A stretch of 64,000 bases of DNA. Source: Wolfiporia cocos (lineage: Eukaryota > Basidiomycota > Agaricomycetes > Polyporales > Phaeolaceae). The DNA lies in assembly GCA_029448655.1 (NCBI GenBank), contig JACCLO010000012.1, positions 2,170,001-2,234,000 of the forward strand, read 5' to 3'. The notes under the pieces were generated by a model, which saw nothing but the letters and a program-made list of their open reading frames with translations, ran no database searches and was not told where the DNA came from. The translations under genes were made by a program, and so were the position numbers. Shown piece by piece: positions 47,873 through 58,804 of the stretch. How positions within the stretch are numbered: the stretch's first letter is position 1; each line of letters starts with the position of its first letter.

Positions 47873-49216
47873 TCATTGCTTCCTCTTGTCCTGTTCAGTT
47901 AACATTGCTATCAGGTTGAGCTCCAAATCCTCTACCTCCGACCATCCAGGTGCTTTGACGTGCATCGAAGAATGAACGGAATCCCGCATGAAGTATGCGA
48001 AGCATGTTCGGTCTCCTTGAAATCTGGGAACTGAGTGTCGCAGTACCTTCCCAGACAGTGCAACGACACTTCCAGGCCCATACGATGCTGTGATATTGAG
48101 ATCATTGAACTTTAAGGTGGCACAGGTATATGGGCCTACACTTGCGAGCAGGTCATACCACGGTGCTCGCGAGTGTGCATCGCGGTGAGGCGGAGTCTCC
48201 CTGTTGCATATAATTTGCAAGGCATTGAAGACGGACCCCCATTTGACAACTGTGTCCTGGAGATGATCTTTGACAAGCATTCTGTCCATGCACTCGCGGC
48301 CGGCGGCATGGAGTCGTGGGTGCATGACAGACAGCATCCCGGAAAGGATGGCGGCAGATTCCTGGATGTCTTCGAGGAATCTCTTCCCATCTGCCTGATT
48401 CTTGTCCCTGAGGCTTGCAGATATATCTATCGGATCATCTGGTCCCTACATGCCGTAAGACGCAATGTGCAGAGGAGTAGGGTCATCGACTTACTGTATG
48501 TCCCAGGGCGTGCCAACCCGGCGATATACACACAAGTCCTGGGGATGTAGATGGCTGAGTAGCAGGATGAAAGAGATTGCACCTCTGCCGCCATTTGGTC
48601 GTCTTGGACGTCGCCTGGATGTCGCTCTCATGCGGTCCATTGTGGTGAAGTTGAGTACTCATATGAGTGGTGGCATTCAGCATTGCGTCCTGCACAAATT
48701 ATAGCTCGTACACGTAGCATGCAAGATTGACAGCTCCTACCTGACGGGATCCGCTCAAAATCTCTGGGAGGATCCATGCCATTATGCGCTTGTGCTCGTC
48801 GATGAGCACAGTTGGCTGCGTCATGTGCTTAGCCTCACCAGATGTATATGGCAGCCAGCGTCGCGAAAGTGCATCCTCCCTATGCTTATTTCTACCTGTT
48901 GGATTAGAACCTAGCATGTCTGTGTAGCGATCGAGATCCCATGGGATGACAACTTGGTGGCGGTAAGCAGTGGACCGCGAGCCTTATCGCGAGCCCTGCA
49001 CTCACTCGGGTTTACGTATGCCAACACAAGCTTCTGAGCAATGATCGTACATTCGTGAAAAACACTGAACGGAATATATAGTGATTCTGGTGTAGGCGGA
49101 GGTGCACAGTGTTCTCCTCTGTTGAGCCGCAGGAAGTGAAGAAACATTCTTTGCAAGCACATTGCGCAGTAGTGCTCAAGCTCCATGGCTGAACATGAAC
49201 TGAAGGCGGTGCGCAT
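47873..49216 (-). CDS. TET/JBP-family 2OG/Fe(II) DNA base dioxygenase
   Basis: TET/JBP enzymes oxidise 5-methylpyrimidines in DNA using Fe(II) and 2-oxoglutarate. An N-terminal region reads LEHYCAMCLQRMFLHFLRLN and CRARDKARGPLLTA. A middle exon ends KRIMAWILPEILSGSRQ, and a following one contains GLVCISPGWHALGH. The C-terminal exons hold the catalytic double-stranded beta-helix. It has the metal-binding HxD in ETPPHRDAH, then ATLKFNDLNITASYGPGS, the distal His in LRHSVPRF, and the 2OG-binding Arg in GDRTCFAYFMRDSVH. All catalytic residues are present, so the enzyme is predicted active. Exon joints in the middle (48700-49000) are uncertain. The true start may be 49216 or 49183, or lie further upstream. 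Basidiomycetes have many TET/JBP copies linked to KDZ transposons. Confidence 0.83.
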
Positions 49217-49627
49217 TGTATGTTATATAATGCCGGATGCTGTGGTAATCGTCCCGCTATGCAAAGCTGCAGGGCATGCAACAGCCGCGAGGGTTCCGCA
49301 ACTTTGCAGCATTAAATCGATAATGCGGTCATGCCGAGCGGCAGAAGATCTTCATTGCTAAGGATGTCGCGAGATGCTAAGGACGTCGGTTGCCTAGCTC
49401 AGACACCAAGACCGGTGTTCTATTTTGCCATAAACATTCCAGATGCCAGTAATCTAGAGGCCCATCCCGGCGCACTTATCGTCGCGACCCCATTGGCCGG
49501 GCGAGACAGATACGCATCGTGCCCAGGCAGGTACAGATCCAGATCATAGACTAGGGTCATACGGCAAACCTCGCCATCCACATTTTTCCCCTTCCCTTCG
49601 CACATCATCACGGGCAAGAAATCCAGC
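49217..49627. other. Divergent promoter region, TET/JBP and HMG-like genes
   Basis: About 400 bp separate the two divergent starts. TATATAA on the minus strand (about 49222-49228) lies just before the candidate TET/JBP start. TCGCGA-type words are present. I see no gene. Confidence 0.4.
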
Positions 49628-52600
49628 ATGAAGACAACCAAGGAAGAGCAGGCGGGGCTGACGCTAACCACTGACCACGTCGCGGTGATCAGCCCGTACC
49701 TTGAAGCTTTCCTGGAGGCTGCACAGCGATCGCCTGAGCGCAGGGAAGTAGTGCGCAATGTGGTGGAAAAGCTGCAGGAGGAGTTTCCTGAGCTGGCGTA
49801 TGCAGATGCCGGCGTGGTTCGCCTGGTATGAGGCCGCAATGGTTTTCGAATCGCGTCTGTGCTGATCTCAGGTCTCGCCTAAACCAGAGGGTTCAAAATT
49901 GGTTCAGCAACCGGGAACGCAGGCGGGAGAAGCCTCATAAAGATGAGCACGTCACCATCCGTGATTCCCATTGGTGGCAGGTTTACGGAAGAAGGCACAA
50001 CGATGAGGTCATGAAGCGGAAGGCAGAGCTGGCAGAGGAGCACAAGGGCAAGAACATGGAGACCAGCAACATTGCGCTCTGGTCGGATGCAGCTGTGGAC
50101 ATTTGGGGGAGATTGTCAGATGAGGATAGGAAAGCGTTCATTGAGGAAGAAAAGGCACGTCCGAAAACCATGGCTCCTGTCAGCACGCGGTACGTCTGCT
50201 TCATCTCTGCCTAGCCTCCGCGACCCATTTCGCGACCCACCTCGCAACTCGCCTCCTCACTCACCTCGCGACCCACCTCGTGGCCGAGATTGCGACCTGT
50301 CTCACGAGGTCTGGCGTGAGCCCGTTGCCGTAGCGAGGGGTGTCACGATCTTATTGCTTATGCTACCGGCGTGGGCACACCATCGCGAACCCTGCATCGT
50401 CTCCATTGCTGTGTGATGACTGATCCTAACTCCCACAAACCAGGAAAATTAATTCGAAACTGGTGAACAAATGCAGGGCATTTTCACACAAGGTTGCGTC
50501 AGAACTTGGGGTTCGCATGGTCATTCTGACGGCTTACACGGACGACAAGGAGAATACCATTGTGGAATTGTTTGTCGGTTCAACCTTTTCCGCAAGACTG
50601 TGACTGATCTTCCGCTCCGTAGACATGACTTCAATGATGAAATTGATAATGCTCCACCATTCAAGGACCAGGAGGAGTGGCAGAATGATCTATTTCATGT
50701 CTGGGGAGATTATGCACAGGATCTCAGAAAGGTGGCCCGAGGAAGTGTGGTGAAGGAGGATGACGGCAATAGCGACAACGTCAATGACGCGCAAGCGAAG
50801 CCAAAGAAGGCGAAGAAGTTCAGTTTGGACATCGATGATGAAGGCTTCCCCATCATTCCCGATCTCGACCTGGACGAGGCGGTTACGATCGACACCGTCC
50901 AAGACCTTATACGTGTATTTTTAAACATGCACTATCGCAAGTATGCTTTTTCCATGACTTCTACCTTCAGGCTAACCGTCCCTCAGATCTTGCCAGCGGG
51001 AGCCGGCGTGCCCCCTGTCCCTGGAAGGACATCGCGAAGAATCCACACGACTTCTTTGATGACAACATGCTACCTGCAGGGGTCACCCTTAACGACCCCT
51101 CCAAGATCAAGAAGGACGATTGCATTATGATATTGCGCTATTGGATCGACGCACAAGAGGGAAGGGGAGACGCCGTTCCCTTCCGCTTCAAAAATTACAC
51201 CACGGCTAACAGACACAACGCCGGCAGTGGCACGCTGCTTCCTGCTAAGTATGAAGCTATCAACGACAGCGACATAAAGAAGGCGAGGAGGCAGAAGGGT
51301 AAAGAGCGGCAGATCGTGGACTCGGACTCGGACCCGGACCCGGATGAGGCGCTTGAGGATGCTATCAACAATGATGAAGAGGAGTTTGAAGGGATGGATC
51401 TCGACGAACCAGAGAAGTCATCGTCACGAGCGAAAAGGGGAATCAATCCCTTGTCTCAAGCAACGAAGGAGGGGAGACGGAATGCTCGCGACGTCATGGC
51501 TCCCAATGCCAAGTCTCGCGCTACTCGCGGTCATGCCACCAAGGATCGCGGCAGGGGTCGCGGCAAGGAGCGAGCCGCGAGCTCTGACGAGGAGCCGGAG
51601 GCTGCCGAAATGTCTGAAAGTGGTGGAAGCGATAGCGGACGGCTTTCAGAAAGTGACCATGAGAAGCTCAGTGCAAGAGATGAATCGGACAGGACAGAGG
51701 AGTCTGCCGCAGGAGAAGGGTCCGAATCCAGGGACGATCTCGAGCTTGAGGCCAACGCCTCTGGTCCTCCACACAGCATCACCGATTGCTCACCAGATTG
51801 GGCTGCGGATGACCCTCGCAAAAGACTGCATTACCTCCTGTCGCTTAGCCAAGACGCTGGCTATCTCGCGCTCGTCAAGGCAAGCAAGAGCCTCGTGGTA
51901 AGCACCACCGATACCGCTTGACCCGTCGCTCACACCATTCTGCAGCTTCAATCAGTCACATCCGATACTTTCGTCCCTAGCATGAAGTGGGTCTCATGGG
52001 ACTGGAGCCACCAACACATTCAGAGGCTCCACACCATCAACGGCCTCAACAAGCCGCTGCAATGGCTGAACTCACAGCCATATCTTGACAAGTCATCAGG
52101 AGCTATTGTAAAAGATCCGGGCCTCGTCGCCCTCATCCTTTTGGCGCTCGGAATCATCCTCAGAGAAGCGCACGCTGTTCAGTTTGCTTATGATGAGCCC
52201 GGAGTTCCGAGGGAAGGCGTAAAGCATTATCATTTGAACAGCCTACTCGAATTTTCCGTGGTACAAGCAGCAACGCAGCCACTCATCGAAAGAATGATGC
52301 GAGCTCTCCAAAAGGGTGGGGATGTTCAAGGTCGCAACGAGGTACCGCTTGCGAAGAGGGTCACGAAGGGGTTCACCATAGGGCTCGCGAAGGAGCTCGC
52401 GATAGCTACCGCGACCCCCCAGGCCATGCTGGTAGAGGCTGAGTCCTCTCGCGAGAGTAGGCAGGTCGCAAAGACGAGTTCCACCAAATTAAAGGGTGCT
52501 TCTGTATCTGTGCAGAGGCCATATCTCAATAGGACCGATGTGCAAGAGGGCGCACAGTCTGGAGCAGCCAATAAACCTGCCAAACGTGCTCGCACTCATG

Positions 52601-52794
52601 ATCCTATCGCCGGAGGGTCTCAAACGAAGAAGCCCAAGCAGACCGTGGATGGTAAGATCCAAATCAGCATCTCTCAGCCGCATAATTCTCAACATGATTG
52701 TGCAGCGCCAACTTCCTCACAGCGTGAGACACGATTTCAGAACAAGGACCGCAAGGGACGATGGACAAGGAATGGATGGGTAAGCAATACATGA
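49628..52794 (+). CDS. HMG-like / homeobox-like acidic protein of the KDZ element
   Basis: This is a probable DNA-binding protein. Exon 1 is 49628-49825 (MKTTKEEQAGLTLTTDH). The next exon gives RVQNWFSNRERRREK, which resembles a homeodomain recognition helix (WFxNR). It continues into HWWQVYGRRHNDEV...NIALWSDAAVDIWGRLSDED then RKAFIEEEKAR, which resembles an HMG box in its last helix. Later exons include LVNKCRAFSHKVASELGVR, FSLDIDDEGFPIIPDLDLDE and an acidic, Ser-rich and Arg-Gly segment (51290-51750). They also include KRLHYLLSLSQDAGYLALV and a C-terminal part (51947-52794) rich in basic residues. A divergent HMG protein is a known companion of TET/JBP in KDZ transposons. The exon map between 50400 and 51060 is approximate. 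Confidence 0.65.
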
Positions 52795-52975
52795 GGATTC
52801 TGTGGGTCCTATCCTATCTTTGCAGCCGCACTATAATGTTCAGGGCCTCCAATGCACTTCGCAACCACATGAATGTCGTTTCTTGTCATTGCTAATATAT
52901 CTTGAATGGTCTCCAGCCCACAGCAGAGTGTCAAATAAGATATACTGAGAGCGCATGTGCTGACTGAGGTTGGTG

Positions 52976-53278
52976 AGGAGCAGAGTGGCAAACCAAGCGC
53001 ATCAGTGAACTCGGATAATCACTTGCAGCCCCTCAAACTTACAGAGGGTTCGTCCAGCCGCAAGCAATAACTATCCCTAATGTCTCTAATGGCTATCTCC
53101 ATCGGCGGCTGTACCAACAATGACCTGCAGCAGAATGGCAAACCAAGCGCATCAGTGAACTCGGATAATCACTTGCAGCCCCTCAATCAAGGAAAGGACT
53201 CATCCTTGCTTGATTCACCGTTGAACTCAATGGCTCAGGTCCAACTACAAGCAATAACCATTCCTAATGTCCTCGCAG
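52976..53278 (+). repeat. Local direct duplication, about 150 bp
   Basis: The block with GGCAAACCAAGCGCATCAGT and GAACTCGGATAATCACTTGC occurs twice (from about 52985 and 53137). The following CAAGCAATAAC and CCTAATGTC words are also shared. It carries a small open frame (53080-53310) of unknown value. Confidence 0.75.
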
Positions 53279-53289
53279 GGAGAGGCAAA

Positions 53290-53462
53290 CACAAAGGGTC
53301 ACGATATTAGAGGGTCGCGATAGGATAGGATCACAATAGGATGGGGTCACAATAGGACGGGGTCGCGATACAGGGATATTAGTAGGGGGTCGCGATACGG
53401 GGGATAGTAGGGGATCGCGATCGTTAGGGGTCGCAACGGCCGGGGATCGCGATGGTAGGTTT
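53290..53462 (+). repeat. GGGTCGCGATAGG simple repeat
   Basis: About ten imperfect units of roughly 15-20 bp carry GGTCGCGATA or its CACAATAGG variants. It is one of several places in the KDZ element where the GGTCGCG word is amplified. Confidence 0.8.
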
Positions 53463-53745
53463 CAATAACAGGGGTACTGGTAGGGGCATGGACTGCTTGG
53501 GTCATAACCCACGCAGCAGATATATCTTTTCCCCATCCGCCCTTTCCATGCTAACAATATTGAATGCCTTCTACTCAATGCAGACATCATCCCCATTCCA
53601 TATAAGCCTTTAATTTCTACACCACCAAGAGGGTCCCACTTTCTCATGGTTCCTGCTTGCGCTCTGCTCGCATCATTCCTGCTTATAATCTGCATTGGTA
53701 TACAATAAAATCCCTCCATGTAGCGCAATATACAGCTAGAATACA

Positions 53746-56700
53746 TCATGAATTGCACGGGCACGACGGTCGACCACTAAAGCTCGCCATCCTCCTTGCC
53801 AGGCATCGACTCGTCACCTGCATCTCTCTCATCCCTATCCGACTCGACGTTGTGCATAGCAATGTCGCCCGATCCGTCTTCGCCCTGGGCAGCCGTGAGG
53901 ACGGGGTTTGCGGCGTCCGGCTCCTGATGGGTGGGTGCTGCCAGTTGGAGTCATGATCGAGTATCAATGCATCTGTCAGCGCAGTAGATGTCATAGGTGG
54001 AGGGAAGGCACTTACCGTTCGGCTCCTGGTCCGCCGCCGCACACCCGGCCCCCTCGCGGCCAGCCCCTGCACGGCCAGCCCCCTCGTGGCCAACCTGTCC
54101 GCCAGGATTCCCAGCGTGGTTGCCGGTGGAGGAGGATGCTGTGGCCTCCCCTGCGAGGTCTTCTGAATGTGCCCGTACCGCGGCGGAGGTGACAGGTATG
54201 CCAGATGGTCCTGCCTCCGACTGTATCCCGTTAGCTGACGCATGCGCAGGATTTAAATGGCACTTACCCCCTTGTTTCCACCCCTCTTCATCAGAAGCTG
54301 CCGTATCGCTTCGTAGCCGCTACCTATCGTGGTGGAGGAGGTTGACAGCATGTCGACGCGCTTGAGGAGATCGGTGAGGAGGGTGACGGCTTCGCGGTGC
54401 TGGGCTTCCACGCTCTCCGTGAGCTCGCGACGGAGTGTCGCGACCTCCGTTGCGAGTTCGCTGTCTGAGGCTGCGGCGAACTTCTGAAGCTGCTGGCCCT
54501 CTATCATATACAAGCAGGAGAATGCTGTATATTAGTTCATGTGATATGTCTTGTGAGTGTATGTTGGCACTTACCAGGGGTCCTCTGGAATCGGACGCTG
54601 ACCCCCCCGTTCTCATTGAAGAGGTCGTCGTGGAAGGAGGCTTCCGAGCCGTCCGGGTCCGCCTGCCTGTCCCGATTGTTAGAGCGGTGAGGGACGTGTT
54701 CTGGCTTCTTCCCCTTCATTACGGTGACAGCCCTAGCATGGGCTTTTGGAAGGTAGCCGTCCTCGCGCGTGTCCTCCCAGTACGTGGCCTGCTTCTCGGC
54801 CCAGGTATGGCCCATGTAGTCATCAACGTCTGTGTCAGACACATCGGACTCGTCGTCCTCCGTCGAGTCGCCGCATTCGTAATCAGTGCCGTAGTCGCGA
54901 TTCCGGACGAGGACCGCGTGCTGCCACTTAGATCGCAACGTCGACTTCGCCACCCGTAGCTTGTCGTGATGCCAAACGATGATGTCGAGTCGGTGGATTC
55001 GTCGTATAACGTTGTTCTTCACATACTTCTGTGCCTTCACCGCAATCTCCAGCGCACGCTGTGTGTCCTTGATAGGTCAAAAGCGGCGACCATCGAGCTC
55101 GTAGGGCACGAGGGAGCACTGTTCACTGCGCTTGCAGCAGCGCTCGCATCTCGTACGCATCGAGGTGTCTATCGTACACTGCGCACCGTTGTGCAGGCAG
55201 TTGGCGCATCGGATTGTCTATACAAAGTAAGGTGGTGTGTCAAAAATACCTTGATGCACTTACTGAGGCATCTGCATCCAGCGATGGCTGAATACGCTCA
55301 CTTTTAGTCTTCTTAGGCGGAGGGACGCTCTTTGTGGTCTGTGATAGCTGTTATTTCTTCAGCACCCATGGCACATCAAGCTCGCGGTACCCTTCGCGAT
55401 GAGCCCCGCGAGGGGTACCGTGAGATCCAACATCCTTCTGCGATCCATCAACATCGTGACCGCAACTTGCAATGGGTCGCGATGGCGATGTTGGCGATAT
55501 GTCTCCAGGGGTCGCGAGAACTTCCGCGAGGGGTACCGCGAAGATGGACGCACTATAAGAAAGCAACATCGCCATCGCGACCCATTGCGGGTCGCGGCCA
55601 CGATGCTGATGGATTGCAAAAGGATGTTGGATCTCGCGGTACCCCTCGCGGGGCTCATCGCGAATGGTACCGCCAGCATTTATGCAATGCTCCTCACCTT
55701 GGTATTCTTCGCTTGGGCCTTTGGGGCCGTCTTCTTTGCCCCACCTTTCTGGATCAGGGGGTGAGGTTAGATGTTCATATCATGGATGCTGAACATTCAC
55801 TCACCGTTGTGCGGGAAGCCGCCGGCGGTTGGGCTTCCTCCTCGTCGCTGGTCACCTCATGCTTGCTCTCTTCGTCTCCATCTTCTCCCTCGCTGCCCGA
55901 TGAGATGTATTCTGGTTGATTCTTTTTGGCTGCCTTCGAGGCAGTGGATCGCGCCGACCTCTGCGGCTGGGGGTCCTTCTCGACACTGATGTGTGATGGT
56001 AAGCACCCACCCTTAGACTCATTGTGATGAAGACAGGATTACTCACTTGTTCTTTGTACGTTCGGACCAATTATGGAGTTTGCTGTTACTTGGCACCATC
56101 CTTCCATACGACATTTTCCTCCTGGTTGCTTCATCCATCCCAAGCTCAGGATGCCACGTTGAGAGGGTCAAGGCTGTGGTCGCGGAAGTCTGGTCGCGAG
56201 CCTTGGAGGCGGTCGATGCACGCGTCGCAGGGCGTGCCAAGGTCGGCGTCGGCTTGCGTGCACCGCCATCCTCCACCGTCGCGTGTGCTGTTGAGGTGAC
56301 ATCTGCTGCCCCCGTGTGTCTCACCATCTTGGGTGGCAGACGAGGAGGTGGCGTGCGGGCCTTCCGTTTTGTCCCTGTAACTGTAGAGGAAGGTAAGTTT
56401 TTATGCTGTCAACCAAATCTTGTGCTCACCTTGCTTCCACCACTGGTCTGGCCCCAGGTCCTCGATAGTGGGCAAGGCCCTTTCCATGTCGGTGACTTCT
56501 AGCACTTTTTCGTATTCTTGTATGCGTGGGTCGTCTGGTGAGACATTGCTTGGGTCGAATCGCTTCATATGGAAATGTTTGTGAAGATCTACCGTCGCCT
56601 GTACGAGGATGCTGCCGACGAGGGGCGGGATGAGGAATCCCGCTTTGAATGCCTTCTCAGTCGGCACCTTTTTCTCTAGCCACGGAACCTGTCAATGTGT

Positions 56701-56898
56701 GAGTACGGGCATTTCAGTCACAGAGCAAAAGGGACTCACCAACATATCACCGAACCTCTCCTGCCACGTCGTGAATGCCTTCACGGCCGTTGGCTGGGGC
56801 CGAGCCTGAAACGCGGCTATCAAACGTGCGGTGGCGAGCTCAGCCTCCTCGAGGAGGGAGCTGTTTGCCGTGCTGTTCTGAGCAGTCGTAGATGACAT
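53746..56898 (-). CDS. Zn2Cys6-like cluster protein of the KDZ element
   Basis: A multi-exon gene starts MSSTTAQNSTANSSLLEEAE at 56898. Exon 1 splices to WLEKKVPTEKAFKAGFLIPP (about 56680). Next come a basic, Thr and Pro-rich part (about 56330-56040) and an acidic part (EYISSGSEGEDGDEESKHE). A short exon at about 55340 reads TTKSVPPPKKTK. Then comes the cluster CANCLHNGAQC...CERCCKRSEQC (55200-55120), whose spacing CX2CX6CX9CX2CX6C fits a fungal binuclear zinc cluster. Downstream exons hold YGTDYECGDSTEDDESDVSD and a coiled coil (LATEVATLRRELTESVEAQH, about 54440). The end near 53746 is uncertain. I infer a DNA-binding regulator encoded by the element. The intron at about 55343-55690 contains a foldback repeat. 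Confidence 0.6.
55384..55675. repeat. Foldback inverted repeat in an intron
   Basis: Arms of about 110 bp (55386-55495 and 55563-55673) are near-perfect reverse complements. Both carry GCGATGAGCCCCGCGAGGGG and ATGGGTCGCGATGGCGATGT. The spacer is about 70 bp and also contains GGGGTCGCGAG and GAGGGGTACCGCGA. It could be a small foldback or MITE element, or a source of hairpin RNA. Confidence 0.85.
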
Positions 56899-57184
56899 TG
56901 TGGAGCACAGTGTCGATGGAAAGCAGCAAGAGGTTTGGAGATGCAGTTGAAAGGGTGAAAAAGAAGAGGCGGGTAACGTTCCCTATAACGGACAACTTCG
57001 CGAGCAGCTTCGCAGCTCCCATGATCACGTGGCATTCTCACACTTCACACTTCTCTTCTCGCTGAATGCTGGACTTGGGTTGAATCCCAACCACCATCAC
57101 CGACCATCCAGGCGGTAAGCTCCATCTGGGTTTGTGCATACATATCTGACTCAACCCATGTATCCCAGATCAAGTCTCATCACC

Positions 57185-58053
57185 ATGCCAAACTCCCGTT
57201 CTGCCCGCCACACCGCGACCCCCGCTGACGTCATGGAGAACGTCGACATCAAGCATCTGTTGTCATGGGATAAAGATGTGGACATGCTGGACGAGGATAA
57301 TTGTGGTGCACAGGATGATGAAGATGCGATTGCACACTTACTAAAGTGGGATAAAGAGTCTAAGTGCCCTGCACCGACCGCGACCCCTGCTGCGAGGTCT
57401 TCCGCGACGCCAGCTACAAGCTCTGGCGCGACCACTGCCGTGAGGTCTACCGCGACCACTTCTGCCGATCCGCCCATAACGCCCCCTGGTGCTGTGGAGG
57501 ACGTCTCCATTGTACGCTTCCTGCGATGGGATAATGACAGTAACCTGCCGCCAGCGATTGCGACCCCCACTGGTGCTGCGGAAGACGTCTCCATTGCACG
57601 CTTACTGCGATGGGATAATGACAGTAACCTGCCACCAGCGATTGCGACCCCCACTGCCACCCACCTGGCCGGTCCATCCACAACCACCATCACGACCAAT
57701 TCTTCCCTCTCTCGTCTCTTGTCATGGGACAAAGATAGCGACTCCCCCATCGCATCCGCATCAAACATCCCTAGAAAAAAAGCAGATCATTTGGGTAGGG
57801 GCGAGAACAGTCCAGGTGTCGCTGCAGTACCCCGTGGGTCTGCACCTTCAGTCTCCTTCCAGAAGTTGAATGAGGATGGTGAGACCCTTTGCTAGTTATT
57901 CGCTTAGTGGCTTACTGTCTCTCAGATACTCCTACATTTGAGGATGCATTCAAACTTATGGAGGAGTATGCTGAGGAGCTGTTGGGGGCATTCCAGAGTT
58001 CCGTGACTTACCATGACAGGCTCCGCCATATTGTCTGGAGTAAACAGCACTAG
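57185..58053 (+). CDS. Small protein with repeated LLSWDKD-like motif
   Basis: Two exons (57185-57878 and 57926-58053) give 273 residues. I know no family for it. The N-terminal part carries five copies of a short motif: IKHLLSWDKDVDM, IAHLLKWDKESK, IVRFLRWDNDSN, IARLLRWDNDSN and LSRLLSWDKDSD. Spacers are Thr, Ala and Pro-rich, and two adjacent units are nearly identical at the DNA level (about 57490-57560 and 57565-57650). The C-terminal exon reads FEDAFKLMEEYAEELLGAFQ, a likely helix. An upstream ATG at 57134 is also in frame, but the later one has the better context. It starts about 290 bp from the start of the Zn-cluster gene on the other strand. Confidence 0.6.
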
Positions 58054-58169
58054 CGTCATCCACACCTTATAGGGCTTGAATTTTCATAACTTCAATCACT
58101 GTTGAATGTAGATAGCATGAAATTGATTTATGTCTCATGAGTGAGATGAAGATATAGTACATGAGTGGT

Positions 58170-58510
58170 TGATGGATGGTGGCTGACTGAGGCTCGCGGA
58201 GACGTGGGTACCACGACCCCTGTCGACCCACCCTCATGTGCATGGGAGATGGGCGGACCGAGGGCTGGCCGCGGCTCGCAGGGACGTGTGCGCCGCAACC
58301 CCCATCGGCCCACTCCATCCGCCACCTACGTGGGTGATGGGTGGACGGTGGGCCGACTCAGGCTCGCGGAGACGTGGGCACCGCGACCCCCGTCAGCCCA
58401 TCCCATCTGCTGCCTACATGGGTGGTGGGTCGACTGAGGCTCGTGGAGACGTGGGGACCGTGACCCCCCGTCTGCCGACCGACTCAGACCACATTTCGAG
58501 GTCGCCGGAA
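58170..58510 (-). repeat. Third minisatellite region, left part
   Basis: About four units carry CTCGCGGAGACGTGGGCACC, GCGACCCCCGTC and CCACCTACRTGGGTG. This is the reverse orientation of the core in the left array. It lies upstream of the Clp1-like gene, and inverted relatives lie downstream of it (60266 on). Confidence 0.85.
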
Positions 58511-58804
58511 ACACCTATCGCTGGTCCGCCTTGATGCCTGGAGGGAACATACTCGGCAGACACCTCTCGCAAGTCCTGCTTCAATTCAGTTGATTTCACA
58601 ATTACATAACCGATGCATCAGGCGGTCCTGCTGCACGCGGAGTGCGTTGTCCTCCTGACGATGCTCTGGGCTCGCGTAGCCCTTGACGGGGCTTCGTGGG
58701 CGCCAGAAGTGCTCACTGCGATAAAGGTTGGGTCTCGCCCTCCCCACATCCCCGCGACCTCGTCTGACCCTCCCACCCCACCCCACCCCACCCCTACCAT
58801 CCCC

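Noticed and set aside
52810..53310. Possible small gene (MSLMAISIGGCTNNDLQQN)
   Set aside because: It is mostly a local direct duplication with no homologue known to me, and could be the remains of the 3' end of the neighbouring gene.
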